Source: CAVSJO01 sp963728445 (GTDB taxonomy: Bacteria; Gemmatimonadota; Gemmatimonadetes; Longimicrobiales; RSA9). From it: a stretch of 64,000 nucleotides of DNA. The translations under genes and the position numbers were made by a program. The stretch covers positions 992,001-1,056,000 of the forward strand of contig CAVSJO010000006.1 in assembly GCA_963728445.1 (NCBI GenBank), in the 5' to 3' direction. Within the stretch, counting starts at the first letter, position 1; each line of letters begins with the position of its first letter. The notes under the pieces were generated by a model. The model did not search any database, was not told the DNA's origin, and was given only the letters and a program-made list of their open reading frames with translations. Shown in pieces: positions 50,226-58,610 of this stretch.

Positions 50226-50392
50226 AGGCGCGCCTCCGGCGCGCAGGGGGTCGCGGCGCTGGCGCGCCGCTCCGAGGGGGTCGGCCCTGCGGGCCTCCGA
50301 GGGGGTCGGCGCCTGCGGCGCCTTCGAGGGGGTCGGCCCTGTCGGGCCTCCGAGGGGGTCGGCGGCTTCGCGGCCTCCGAGGCAACTGCGGG
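50226..50392 (+). repeat. Hairpin-repeat array following the CPBP gene
   Basis: The leader hairpin GCGCGCC-TCC-GGCGCGC starts two bases after the CPBP stop and ends in GCAGGGGGTCG (50243-50253). Four further units have stems GCGGCGC/GCGCCGC-like, GGCCC-TGC-GGGCC, GGCGCC-TGC-GGCGCC and GGCCC-TGTC-GGGCC, each joined by TCCGAGGGGGTCGG or TTCGAGGGGGTCGG. Stem sequences differ while pairing is retained. Confidence 0.9.
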
Positions 50393-50425
50393 CGGCGGGG
50401 TGGCCATGGTCAGTTCGGCCGTCGC

Positions 50426-50602
50426 GCCGCCTCGGAAGGGCGCGCCAGCGCCCTGACCCCCTCGGAGGGGCGCATCAGCGCCCCGACCTCCTCGAAGCGA
50501 AGCCGAAGGCGAGCGCCCCCCTCGGAGGGGCGCGCCAGCGCCCCGACCCCCTCGGAGCGAAGCCGAAGGCGAGCGACCCCCTGCGGCGCCCTCAGGCGCC
50601 GC
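50426..50602 (-). repeat. Hairpin-repeat array following the M1 peptidase gene
   Basis: On the minus strand the leader is a perfect 8-bp hairpin whose four-base loop contains the TGA stop of the M1 gene (loop 50591-50594). GCAGGGGGTCG and units with stems GGGGCGC-TGGC-GCGCCCC, GGGGCGC-TGAT-GCGCCCC and AGGGCGC-TGGC-GCGCCCT follow. They are separated by GAGGGGGTC or near variants, alternating with CTCGCCTTCGGCTTCGCTC units. It faces the array at 50226 across a 33-bp centre that contains one ACTGCGGGCGG. Confidence 0.9.
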
Positions 50603-52607
50603 CCGTCCACACGTTGTTCCTCCGAATCACGTCCGGAAACCACTCGTCCGGATCGATCTCCACCTTCGTGACGCCGGACTTCGTCGGCACGGTCACGGAC
50701 GCCCGGGTCGCCCCCTGGAGCCACCGATCCACGGGGATCTCGACGTGCGCGGTGTCGCCTCCGGCGTACGTGACGCGGATCAGCACGGGCATGGGCGCCC
50801 AGCCGTTGTCCTGGACGGTGATGCGGGTCTGGTCCCCCTCGGCGGTGACGGAGGCCACGGCCTGGTCCAGGAGCCAGAGGCCGTCGAAGGTGCTCTCGTA
50901 GTACCACGTACGCCAGAACCAGTCGAGGTTCCGGCCGCTGACGTCGTTGAACGTGTTGAAGAAGTCCCAGGGGTAGGGGTGCTTCCACGCCCAGCGGTCG
51001 AAGAACGCGTGGTAGGAGCGGGCGAAGGTCGAGTCGCCCAGGATCCCGTGCAGCGCGTGCAGCAGGAGGGCCGGCTTGTTGTACGTCGCCATCGTGTAGG
51101 AGTACGAATTGTAGTGGTAGTCCGACCAGCGCATGATCGGCTCCTCGGTGCCGGTCAGTGCGACGCGGCGGTACCCGTCCATCTCGTCCTGGAAGGCCTT
51201 CACGTTCGGGTAGTACCGGTCCTTGGCGACGTCCTCGTTGTACTCCGTCGTACCCTCGTCCATCCATGCGTGGCGGCGCTCGTCGCTGCTCACCGTCATC
51301 GGGATCCACATGTGAGCCAGCTCGTGGGCGATGACGCCGAAGAGCGAGCTCGCGGGCGCCCCGTCGTAGTCGCCGATGAGCGTCATCATCGGGTACTCCA
51401 TGCCGCCGCCGATGATGGCGCCGGCCTCGACGGCCGTCATGTGCGGCCAGGGGTACGACAGGCCGGTGTACTGCGAGTGCTGCGCGATGGACTTCTGCGC
51501 GTACTCGACCGCGTGGCTCCATGCGCTCGCGCTCGGACGCCACACGGCGTCCACGCGGGCGTAGTCGGGGGCGCCGTCGCCGTCCCGGTCACCGACGGCC
51601 GTTCGCATCGCGTCCCAGTTCGAGGCGCGCGTCACGCTGAATGCCACGTCGTGCACCGAGTCGGCGACGAAGTGCCACGCCAGCTCGCCGCCCGGCTCCT
51701 GCTGCGTCGCGTGGCCGAAGTCGTCGGCGGTGACCACGTGCACGACCGTGTCGCTGCGCTCGGCGGCCCGGAGCCGCTGCAGGACCCGGGGCTGGAGCAC
51801 CTCCTGCGGGTTCGCCAGGGTCCCCGTCGCGTTGACGATCCACCCCTCGGGCGCCTCGACCGTGAGGTCGTAGTTGCCGAAGTCCGCGTAGAACTCCGCC
51901 GTCCCCATGAACGGGTCCGCCTCCCAGCCCACCGCGTCGTCGTAGACGGCCATCTGCGGGAAGAAATACGCGAGGAAGAGGAGGTCGTCCCCGTCGTAGC
52001 CCATCCGCCCGCTGATCCCGGCCTGCGGCAGCTTGAACGACCACTCGAACGACAGCCTCACGCTGGTGCCGGGTGGGACAGGGCTCGGCGGCACGATGCG
52101 CATGACGGTCCCTTCCACCGTGTAGCCGATGCCCGTGTCCACGGCCTTCAGGTCCTGCCCGCCCACCGACACCCGCGTCAGCTTCATCCCGCCCGTGATC
52201 TCCGCCGCCTCTCCGCGCTGCGTGCCCGGCGCGTGGAAGTTCTGCAGCAGGTTCACGAAGAGGGCCGGCAGCGTGTCCGGTGAGTTGTTGTGGTAGGCGA
52301 CGTCCTCGGAGCCCTCCAGCCGCTTCGCGGACGGGTCCACGCGCGTCTCGATCGTGTAGTCGGCGGCCTGCTCCCAGTAGTTCGGGCCCGGCGCGCCCGA
52401 GGCCGTGCGCGTGCCCTGGCGGATGGCGTACTGGAAGTAGGGGGGCAGGACGACGGGGTAGGGCCTGGGCCGCTGGCGCTCGGCCGCGCTTCCCGTGTCG
52501 GCCGGCGCGGGCGAAGCGGCCGGCGCCGGCGGCGCCGGCGGAGCGGAAGCTCCGGCGCAGCCGAACGCGCCGAGCGTGGCGATCAGGACGACGAGGCGGT
52601 GGCGCAT
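50592..52607 (-). CDS. M1-family zinc metallopeptidase lipoprotein
   Basis: A 671-residue exported enzyme. GAGGAG before ATG 52607 selects that start. The signal peptide LVVLIATLGAFGC ends in a lipobox, then a Pro/Ala spacer. The GGGMEYPMM exopeptidase loop precedes the zinc site His428-Glu429-x-x-His432 (IAHELAHMWIPM), with Glu451 in WMDEGTTEYNED. A helical C-domain (FFDRWAWKHPYPWDFFNTFND) and a final beta domain follow. It differs from the other M1 enzyme (28116) by lacking HEAT repeats and by a shortened N-domain. The stop codon lies in the loop of the leader hairpin of a repeat array. Confidence 0.92.
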   Translation of the reverse strand: MRHRLVVLIATLGAFGCAGASAPPAPPAPAASPAPADTGSAAERQRPRPYPVVLPPYFQYAIRQGTRTASGAPGPNYWEQAADYTIETRVDPSAKRLEGSEDVAYHNNSPDTLPALFVNLLQNFHAPGTQRGEAAEITGGMKLTRVSVGGQDLKAVDTGIGYTVEGTVMRIVPPSPVPPGTSVRLSFEWSFKLPQAGISGRMGYDGDDLLFLAYFFPQMAVYDDAVGWEADPFMGTAEFYADFGNYDLTVEAPEGWIVNATGTLANPQEVLQPRVLQRLRAAERSDTVVHVVTADDFGHATQQEPGGELAWHFVADSVHDVAFSVTRASNWDAMRTAVGDRDGDGAPDYARVDAVWRPSASAWSHAVEYAQKSIAQHSQYTGLSYPWPHMTAVEAGAIIGGGMEYPMMTLIGDYDGAPASSLFGVIAHELAHMWIPMTVSSDERRHAWMDEGTTEYNEDVAKDRYYPNVKAFQDEMDGYRRVALTGTEEPIMRWSDYHYNSYSYTMATYNKPALLLHALHGILGDSTFARSYHAFFDRWAWKHPYPWDFFNTFNDVSGRNLDWFWRTWYYESTFDGLWLLDQAVASVTAEGDQTRITVQDNGWAPMPVLIRVTYAGGDTAHVEIPVDRWLQGATRASVTVPTKSGVTKVEIDPDEWFPDVIRRNNVWTGGA

Positions 52608-52692
52608 CTCACTCTCCTCTCGGGACACGTTGCGCCCTCACGTTCGGCGACGCACCGTCCCGGCGCAAGAATCGGCGCACTCCTTGCCTCGA

Positions 52693-52728
52693 CGTCGGCC
52701 GAGCCCGACACGTCGGCCGAACCCTACA
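52693..52728. repeat. Two-copy 18-bp tandem repeat in a divergent promoter region
   Basis: CGTCGGCCGAGCCCGACA is followed directly by CGTCGGCCGAACCCTACA, 55 bp before the nitrilase gene start. It could be a regulator site or slippage product; no regulator is nearby. Confidence 0.45.
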
Positions 52729-52782
52729 CGCCGTCGACGGGTACCGCCGGGAAAGCCATCGATTCCGACGGCCGGGAGGCCC

Positions 52783-53670
52783 ATGAAGACGCTTCGCGTC
52801 GCGTCGCTGCAGTACTACATCCGTCCCGTCCAGGACTGGGCCGAGTTCGAATCGCAGGTCCGGGGCCTCGTGCAGACCGCCGCCGACTACCATGCGCACC
52901 TGCTCGTCTTCCCCGAGTACTTCACGGCCCAGCTCCTCACGCTGAACGACGTCACGCGGCCGATGGACGAGCAGATCCGCCATCTGGCACGGGAGCGTCC
53001 GCGCTTCGTCCATATGATGTCCGCCCTCGCCCGGGACCACGGACTCTACATCGTGGCCGGAACGATCCCGACGATGGATGGCGATGGAGACGACGTCTTC
53101 AACGAGTGCTGCGTCTTCCATCCTTCCGGCGAGCACGGCGTCCAGGGCAAGCTGCACATGACCCGCTTCGAGCGGGAGGAGTGGCGCGTCTCGGCTCGCT
53201 CGAAGCTGCGCGTCTTCGAAACGGCGTTCGGCCGTATGGCCGTCGCCATCTGCTACGACGTGGAGTTTCCCGAGATCGCCCGGGCCGTCGCCCGGGAGGG
53301 GGTGAAGGTGCTCGTCGTTCCGAGCTGCACCGACGACCGCCACGGCTTCCTGCGCGTGCGCTACTGCGCCCAGGCACGGGCCATCGAGAACCACATGTAC
53401 GTCGTGCACTCGAGCACCGTCGGCTCGCTGCCCATGGTGCCCGCCGTGTCGTTGAACTACGGACAGGCGTCGATCCTGACGCCCAGCGACTTCGGCTTCG
53501 CCCGGGACGGGATCCTGGCGGAGGGCGTGCACAACCAGGAGAGCATGGTGATCGGCGACCTCGACCTCGAGCTCATCCAGGAGGTCCGCTCGTTCGGCAC
53601 GGTCCTGCCGCTGCGTGACAGCGAGCACACCGAGCGGATCGTCCGGGAGATCGAGGTCGTCGAGCTGTAG
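52783..53670 (+). CDS. Carbon-nitrogen hydrolase (nitrilase superfamily)
   Basis: A 295-residue amidase of the nitrilase fold. The catalytic triad is complete: Glu45 in LLVFPEYF, Lys123 in GKLHMTRFE and Cys157 in AICYDVEFPE. GGGAGG before ATG 52783 sets the start. The GNAT gene begins 12 bp later. Proteins fusing a GNAT domain to this same nitrilase branch are common (GNAT first), so the two genes here are a split, reordered version and probably act on one small-molecule pathway. The amide substrate is not known. Confidence 0.92.
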   Translation: MKTLRVASLQYYIRPVQDWAEFESQVRGLVQTAADYHAHLLVFPEYFTAQLLTLNDVTRPMDEQIRHLARERPRFVHMMSALARDHGLYIVAGTIPTMDGDGDDVFNECCVFHPSGEHGVQGKLHMTRFEREEWRVSARSKLRVFETAFGRMAVAICYDVEFPEIARAVAREGVKVLVVPSCTDDRHGFLRVRYCAQARAIENHMYVVHSSTVGSLPMVPAVSLNYGQASILTPSDFGFARDGILAEGVHNQESMVIGDLDLELIQEVRSFGTVLPLRDSEHTERIVREIEVVEL

Positions 53671-53682
53671 GGGAGGAGCCGC

Positions 53683-54348
53683 ATGGCCGACGAAGGTCCG
53701 GACCGCCAGAGGCAGACGTGCGTGCGAACGCTGGACGCCGACGACATCCCGCGCATCATCGAGCTGTCGCGGCGCATCTACCCCAAGGCCGGCGCGTGGA
53801 CGGAGCGTGAGCTCCGCTCGCACCTGGACGTCTTTCCCGAGGGGCAGCTCGTGGCCGAGGACGCGGCGACGGGCGAGGTGGTGGGCTCGGCCTCGAGCCT
53901 CGTCATCCTCTGGGACGACTACGACATTCGGGGAAGCTGGTGGGAGTTCACGGACGATGGGCTGTTCACCAATCACGATCTCGCCAAAGGCCGGACCCTC
54001 TACGGCGCCGGCGTGATGGTCGACCCGGCGTGCCAGGGCCGCGGAGTCGGCTCGATCCTCTACGAGGCCCGGCGCCAGCTCGCAGACCGACTCGACATGC
54101 CACGCATCCGCTCCGGTGCCCGTATCCCCGGCTACCGCGAGCACGCCGATCGGATGAGCGCCCAGGAATACGTGAACCGGGTCGTGAGCGGTCAGTTCAG
54201 GGACCCCAACGTCACGTTTCAGCTCAAGCACGGCTTCCGCGTGCTCAAGGTCGTGCCCCACTACCTGCCGGAGGATCCCGACAGCCTCGGCTACGCCGCC
54301 GTCGTGGAGTGGCTGAACCCCCGCCTCGCCGCCGGAGGCGACTCCTGA
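53683..54348 (+). CDS. GNAT-family N-acetyltransferase
   Basis: A 221-residue acyl-CoA-dependent transferase. An N-terminal strand/helix (VRTLDADDIPRIIELSRRIYP) is followed by QLVAEDAATGEVVGSASSLV. The acetyl-CoA loop is in GVMVDPACQGRGVGSILYEARRQ (R/Q-x-x-G-x-G/A). The extra segment RIPGYREHADRMSAQEYVN and KHGFRVLKVVPHYLPEDP are features of the GNAT halves found fused to nitrilases. GGGGAGGAG gives a good ribosome site for ATG 53683. Its stop overlaps the proposed CTG start of the CDF-like gene. Confidence 0.9.
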   Translation: MADEGPDRQRQTCVRTLDADDIPRIIELSRRIYPKAGAWTERELRSHLDVFPEGQLVAEDAATGEVVGSASSLVILWDDYDIRGSWWEFTDDGLFTNHDLAKGRTLYGAGVMVDPACQGRGVGSILYEARRQLADRLDMPRIRSGARIPGYREHADRMSAQEYVNRVVSGQFRDPNVTFQLKHGFRVLKVVPHYLPEDPDSLGYAAVVEWLNPRLAAGGDS

Positions 54349-54968
54349 CCCGGCGCACCGCCGACGTCCGCCGCGCCCGCGCGCTGCTCCTCGCGACGAG
54401 CGCCTACAACGCCGTCGAGGCGGGCGTCGCCGTCGCCGCCGGTCTCGCGGCCGGCAGTGTCGCGCTCATGGGGTTCGGGCTGGACAGCGCCATCGAGATC
54501 GCCGCGTCTCTCGCCGCCTGGCGGAGGGTGTCGATCGAGCTGCAGGACCGGGATGCGGAAGCCCTGGAACGCACGGAGCGTCGCGTCGGCAGGTTCGTGG
54601 GGGCCAGCTTCGTCGCCCTCTCGCTCTACGTCCTGGTCGAGTCGGTGCTGTCTCTGACCGGTGCCGCTGAGCCCCGGACGTCGTGGGTCGGGATCGGACT
54701 GGCCGTCGCCTCCCTCCTCATCATGCCCGGCCTCGCCCTGGCCAAGACGCGCGTCGCCGCGCGCCTCGGCAGCCACGCCCTTCGCTCCGAGGCGAAGGAG
54801 ACCCTCGCCTGCGCGTGGCTGTCCCTCACGCTGCTCCTGGGCCTGGCGCTGAACGCGGCATTCGGGTGGGCATGGGCCGATCCCGTCGCCGCGCTCGCCA
54901 TGATCCCGTGGCTGCTGTCGGAGGCGCGCGAAGCGTGGGAAGGAGAGGACGCGCCGGACGGCGATTGA
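54345..54968 (+). CDS. Cation-diffusion-facilitator-like transporter, membrane domain only
   Basis: A protein of about 207 residues with five to six membrane helices matching CDF transporters: SAYNAVEAGVAVAAGLAAGSVALMGFGLDSAIE, SHALRSEAKETLACAW and AWADPVAALAMIPW. The cytoplasmic metal-sensing domain is absent, as in many short cation transporter entries. No ATG or GTG occurs near the conserved N-terminus. A CTG at 54345 with GGAGG 6 bp upstream overlaps the GNAT stop as CTGA, the equivalent of an ATGA junction. A GTG inside the GNAT gene at about 54309 is an alternative. Metal specificity is unknown. Confidence 0.8.
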   Translation: MTRRTADVRRARALLLATSAYNAVEAGVAVAAGLAAGSVALMGFGLDSAIEIAASLAAWRRVSIELQDRDAEALERTERRVGRFVGASFVALSLYVLVESVLSLTGAAEPRTSWVGIGLAVASLLIMPGLALAKTRVAARLGSHALRSEAKETLACAWLSLTLLLGLALNAAFGWAWADPVAALAMIPWLLSEAREAWEGEDAPDGD

Positions 54969-54988
54969 AAGCCGCCGCGCCGGTGCGG

Positions 54989-55708
54989 CTACGGCCGGAC
55001 GAACTCCAGCGCGATCCCGGCCGACGCCTCCGACTCCTGCCGAAGCAGGTCCCGTTTCTCCTTCCCGACCCACAGCCTTCCTTTGGTATCACCCCGGGCG
55101 ATCTCGACGATCCAGGCATCCCGACGTCGCCCGCCCGCCGCCTCCACGGTGGCCTCGCCCACCACCCGCGCCTCTACCTCGATGCGCCCGCCGAGCTGGG
55201 GCTCCCATGCGGCGATCCGCGCGGCGTAGCCCGCTTCCAGGGGCAGCGCCCGCACCACCAGGTCGAGGGGGTTCGAATCGAAGAGGGCGACGTCGAACGT
55301 GTCGCTCACCGCGCGCGTCGACCCGTCCGCGGATCGCACGCTCCCGTCCACCACCCGTCCGCGGAACGAGTAGGCGGCGTCCTCCCGGGAGTCGTGGGAG
55401 CGGCGCTCGATGGGCGCGAGCGTCGCCCGATCGACCCATGCGGAGTCGATCACCGTCGGCGCCACGGAGGAGACCATGCGCTGGACGCGCAGCCACGCCG
55501 GACGACCGTCCCGACGCACCGCCGTGAGCTCCTGCGTCATCGTGGCGATCTCGAGACGCTGATCCCCCTGTCGCACACGCACGTGAAGCGTGTCGGTGCC
55601 GGGCGACAGACGGTTGCCGTCGACGGCCGCACTCCCCGGGAGGAGGAGAGGAGCGCCGAGGACGGCGGCGATTGTCGCCGTCTGGAGCAGGGATCGGAGG
55701 GCGTGCAT
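54989..55708 (-). CDS. Exported hypothetical protein (DUF3108-like appearance)
   Basis: A 239-residue protein with a signal peptide (TATIAAVLGAPLLLPGSAA). The rest is predicted all-beta, with repeated strand pairs such as DTLHVRVRQGDQRLEIATMTQEL and AAYSFRGRVVDGSVRS, ending in KGRLWVGKEKRDLLRQESE. The pattern resembles periplasmic DUF3108 proteins, but this is a resemblance only. It converges on the CDF gene (20 bp between stops) and is divergent from the aminotransferase gene. Confidence 0.65.
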   Translation of the reverse strand: MHALRSLLQTATIAAVLGAPLLLPGSAAVDGNRLSPGTDTLHVRVRQGDQRLEIATMTQELTAVRRDGRPAWLRVQRMVSSVAPTVIDSAWVDRATLAPIERRSHDSREDAAYSFRGRVVDGSVRSADGSTRAVSDTFDVALFDSNPLDLVVRALPLEAGYAARIAAWEPQLGGRIEVEARVVGEATVEAAGGRRRDAWIVEIARGDTKGRLWVGKEKRDLLRQESEASAGIALEFVRP

Positions 55709-55793
55709 CGGGTGCGCCGGTCGGTCGGGGTGTGGGCGGAGCCGCGCAGCCCGGTCGACGGGTCGGAGTCGGGCGCCGCGGCGGTCCCCGTAC

Positions 55794-55799
55794 TATAAT
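55794..55799 (+). promoter_or_regulatory. Consensus -10 box upstream of the aminotransferase operon
   Basis: TATAAT, preceded by TAC, is a perfect -10, 40 bp before the aminotransferase start. No good -35 is visible at 17 bp, so it may be an activated promoter. The reverse strand also reads TATAGT, so it might serve the divergent gene as well. Confidence 0.55.
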
Positions 55800-55838
55800 G
55801 TCCGCTCCCGACCCGCCAAACCCCCGGATCCGCCGGCC

Positions 55839-57035
55839 ATGGACCCAACGCGTATCGACCGATTCCGTGCCGAGACGCCCGCCGTTCGCCAGGGGCTCGT
55901 CCACCTGAACAACGCCGGGGCCTCCCTCATGCCGGACCCCGTGCTCGACGCGGTCCGCAGCCACCTGGACAGGGAAGTCGCCCTGGGCGGGTACGAGGCG
56001 GCCGCGGCGGCCGCGGCGGAGATCGAGGCCGCGTACGCCGACGTCGCCCGTCTCCTGGGGGCTGCGCCCCGGAACGTGGCGTTCGTGGAGAACGCGACGG
56101 TGGCATTCTCCCAGGCGCTCTCGGCCCTCGATCCCGGTCCAGGCGACGTTATCCTGACGAGCCGCAACGACTACGTCTCGAACCAGCTCGCCTACCTTTC
56201 CCTGGCCCGCCGCCGCGGCGTCGAGGTCGTCCGGGCGGACGACCTGCCGGAGGGCGGCGTCGACCCGCAGTCGGTGCGCGAGCGGATCGGTGAGCGGCGG
56301 CCGACCCTCGTCGCGCTGACGTGGGTGCCCACGAACAGCGGCCTGGTCCAGGACGCCGAGGCGGTGGGCGTGGCGTGCGAGGAGGCGGGCGTGCCCTACC
56401 TGCTGGACGCCTGCCAGGCCGTCGGACAGATCCCCATCGACGTGGACCGGCTCCGCTGCGACTTCCTATCGGCGACGTCCCGCAAGTTCCTCCGGGGTCC
56501 ACGCGGCAGCGGCTTCCTGTTCGTATCGGATCGGACGCTGGACGCGGGCATGCACCCGTTGCTGCCGGACCTGCGGGGCGCCACGTGGACGGGCGAGGAT
56601 CGCCTCGAGCTGGCCCCGGACGCGCGCCGTTTCGAGAACTGGGAGTTCGCGTGGGCCCTCGTGCTCGGCACCGGCGCGGCCGCGCGCTACGCGCTGGACG
56701 TCGATGTCGAGGAGGGCGGGCGCCGCGCCGCGGAGCTGGCCGCCCGGTTCCGGGCGGCCGTCGCCGACAGCGACAGCGTGCGCGTGCTGGACCGCGGGGC
56801 GGCGCTTTGCGCCATCGCGACCGTCGCCGTCGCCGGGCGCGACGCCGGTGACCTCGTCACCGAGCTGCGGGAGTGGGGAATCAACACCAGCTCGGCGGAC
56901 CGCACGGCCGCCGTCCTGGACATGGACGACAAGGGCGCGTCCTCGATCGTGCGCGTCTCGCCCCACTACTACAACACCGAGAGGGAGGTCGACACCGCGG
57001 CGTCGGCGCTCCTCTCCCTCGTCGAGGCTCAATGA
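55839..57035 (+). CDS. Class V aminotransferase (cysteine desulfurase/selenocysteine lyase-like)
   Basis: A 398-residue PLP enzyme of fold type I. It starts with VHLNNAGASLMPDPVLDAV. VAFVENATVAFSQAL is the PLP phosphate region, and YLLDACQAVGQIPIDV has the cofactor-stacking Asp. Lys216 in SATSRKFLRGPRGSGFL is the Schiff-base lysine. The cysteine loop expected of true cysteine desulfurases near the C-terminus is not evident (the loop reads INTSSADRTAAVLD), so another beta- or gamma-elimination or transamination is possible. Its stop overlaps the start of the YfcC-like transporter gene. This coupling suggests the enzyme metabolises the transported amino acid. Confidence 0.88.
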   Translation: MDPTRIDRFRAETPAVRQGLVHLNNAGASLMPDPVLDAVRSHLDREVALGGYEAAAAAAAEIEAAYADVARLLGAAPRNVAFVENATVAFSQALSALDPGPGDVILTSRNDYVSNQLAYLSLARRRGVEVVRADDLPEGGVDPQSVRERIGERRPTLVALTWVPTNSGLVQDAEAVGVACEEAGVPYLLDACQAVGQIPIDVDRLRCDFLSATSRKFLRGPRGSGFLFVSDRTLDAGMHPLLPDLRGATWTGEDRLELAPDARRFENWEFAWALVLGTGAAARYALDVDVEEGGRRAAELAARFRAAVADSDSVRVLDRGAALCAIATVAVAGRDAGDLVTELREWGINTSSADRTAAVLDMDDKGASSIVRVSPHYYNTEREVDTAASALLSLVEAQ

Positions 57036-58453
57036 CCCGTCTTCGGTTCCCGCACCCGCTGACCCTGCTCCTCGCGTGCATCGCACTGGGCGCCGTGCTG
57101 AGCTGGGTTCTGCCCGCCGGCGAGTACCAGCGGCGCCAGGACGCGGCAACGGGACGGGAAGTGGTCGTGCCGGGTACCTACCACGCCGTGGAGGCGGCGC
57201 CCGTAGGGCTTTTCGAGGCACTGGTGGACGTCCCCAAGGGGATGGTGGATGGCGCGTCCGTCATCTTCTTCGTCTTCCTCGTGGGCGGTGCGTTCACGGT
57301 GGTGGACCGCACCGGCGCGTTGCGCGCGGGACTGGACCGCCTGGTCCGAAGCCTCGCCGGGCACGACGTGCTCGTGATCCCCCTCTGCGTCGCCGCGTTT
57401 GCCGCGGCCGGCGCGCTGGAGAACATGCAGGAGGAGATCATCGCCCTCGTGCCGCTCCTGCTGCTGCTCGTCCGCCGCATCGGCTTCGACGATCTGACGG
57501 CCGTCGCCATCAGCCTGGGCGCCGCGGCCGTCGGCTCGTCGTTCTCGCCCGTGAACCCGTTCCAGGTCGGCATCGCGCAGAAGCTGGCCGAGCTGCCCCT
57601 CGTCTCGGGGGCCGTGTTCCGCACCGCATTCCTGCTCGTCGCCCTTGCGATCTGGTCCTGGGGCACCGTACGCCACGCGCTGCGCTATCGGGCGGCGGCG
57701 CCCGGTGGCCTCGCCGCCGCCGCTCCCGACGGCCTCTCCGCTCCCGCTCCGGGAACCGGCGCACCCGCGGCCGAGGCGGAGACCCTGGACGCGGCTCCAG
57801 TCGAGCCCCTCGGCGCACGCGGCGTCGCCGTGCTGCTCATCGTCATCGGCGCGTTCGCCCTCTTCATCTACGGCGTGATCCGGCTGGGCTGGGGCTTCGA
57901 GACCATGGCTGCCGTCTTCTTCGGGATGGGGCTGCTGGCCGGAGTGGTGGGGCGGCTCGGGGTGGAGGGCACGGTCGAGGCGTTCGTCGACGGCTTCCGG
58001 GACATGGCCTTCGCCGGCCTGCTCATCGGCTTCGCCCGGGCCATCTACGTGGTCCTCGCCGACGGCCGGATCGTGGACACCATCGTGCACGGGCTTTCGC
58101 TGCCGCTGGCCGGGCTGCCCCCCGTCGCGTCCGCCATCGGCATGATGGTCGTGCACACCCTCGTGCACGTCCCGGTCCCCAGCGTGAGCGGGCAGGCGGT
58201 CCTCACGATGCCGATCCTCATCCCTCTCGGCGACATCCTCGGCATCACCCGGCAGGTCGTCGTCCTCGCCTACCAGTACGGCGCCGGGATGTGCGAGATT
58301 CTCACGCCCACCAACGGCGCGCTCATGGCCATCGTCGCCGCAGCCGGAGTCCGCTACGAGGACTGGCTGCGCTTCGCGCTCCCGCTCTGGGGCGCGCTGT
58401 TCGGGCTGGGGATGATCGCGGTCGGCACCGCCATGGTGATCGGACTGCACTAG
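57032..58453 (+). CDS. YfcC-family (DcuC superfamily) amino-acid/carboxylate transporter
   Basis: A 473-residue transporter with 11-12 helices. YfcC family marks are SWVLPAGEYQR with a following VPGTYH, VDVPKGMVDGASVIFFVFLVGG, ALENMQEEIIALVPL, AAAVGSSFSPVNPFQVGIAQ and, near the end, HTLVHVPVPSVSGQAVLTMPI and TPTNGALMAI. Relatives include basic amino-acid antiporters and C4-dicarboxylate carriers; the substrate here is open. ATG 57032 overlaps the stop of the aminotransferase gene (ATGA). A Pro/Ala loop at residues ~225-255 is longer than usual. Confidence 0.9.
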   Translation: MTRLRFPHPLTLLLACIALGAVLSWVLPAGEYQRRQDAATGREVVVPGTYHAVEAAPVGLFEALVDVPKGMVDGASVIFFVFLVGGAFTVVDRTGALRAGLDRLVRSLAGHDVLVIPLCVAAFAAAGALENMQEEIIALVPLLLLLVRRIGFDDLTAVAISLGAAAVGSSFSPVNPFQVGIAQKLAELPLVSGAVFRTAFLLVALAIWSWGTVRHALRYRAAAPGGLAAAAPDGLSAPAPGTGAPAAEAETLDAAPVEPLGARGVAVLLIVIGAFALFIYGVIRLGWGFETMAAVFFGMGLLAGVVGRLGVEGTVEAFVDGFRDMAFAGLLIGFARAIYVVLADGRIVDTIVHGLSLPLAGLPPVASAIGMMVVHTLVHVPVPSVSGQAVLTMPILIPLGDILGITRQVVVLAYQYGAGMCEILTPTNGALMAIVAAAGVRYEDWLRFALPLWGALFGLGMIAVGTAMVIGLH

Positions 58454-58610
58454 GGGCCGCCACACCGAGGCACCGCTGCGTGAGCTGGCGGTCCGGACGT
58501 CCCGTACGGCCGGTCGAAACGGCCGCATCGCGGTCGGCGACGGTGGCGCTTCCGCGCGCCAACCGCACACGATCCCACATTCGGACGCGCCGAGAATCGC
58601 GGGAGCGACG
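58454..58610. other. Non-coding spacer downstream of the YfcC gene
   Basis: First part of a 423-bp convergent spacer. No gene or clear RNA structure is seen before the palindrome at 58611. Confidence 0.4.
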
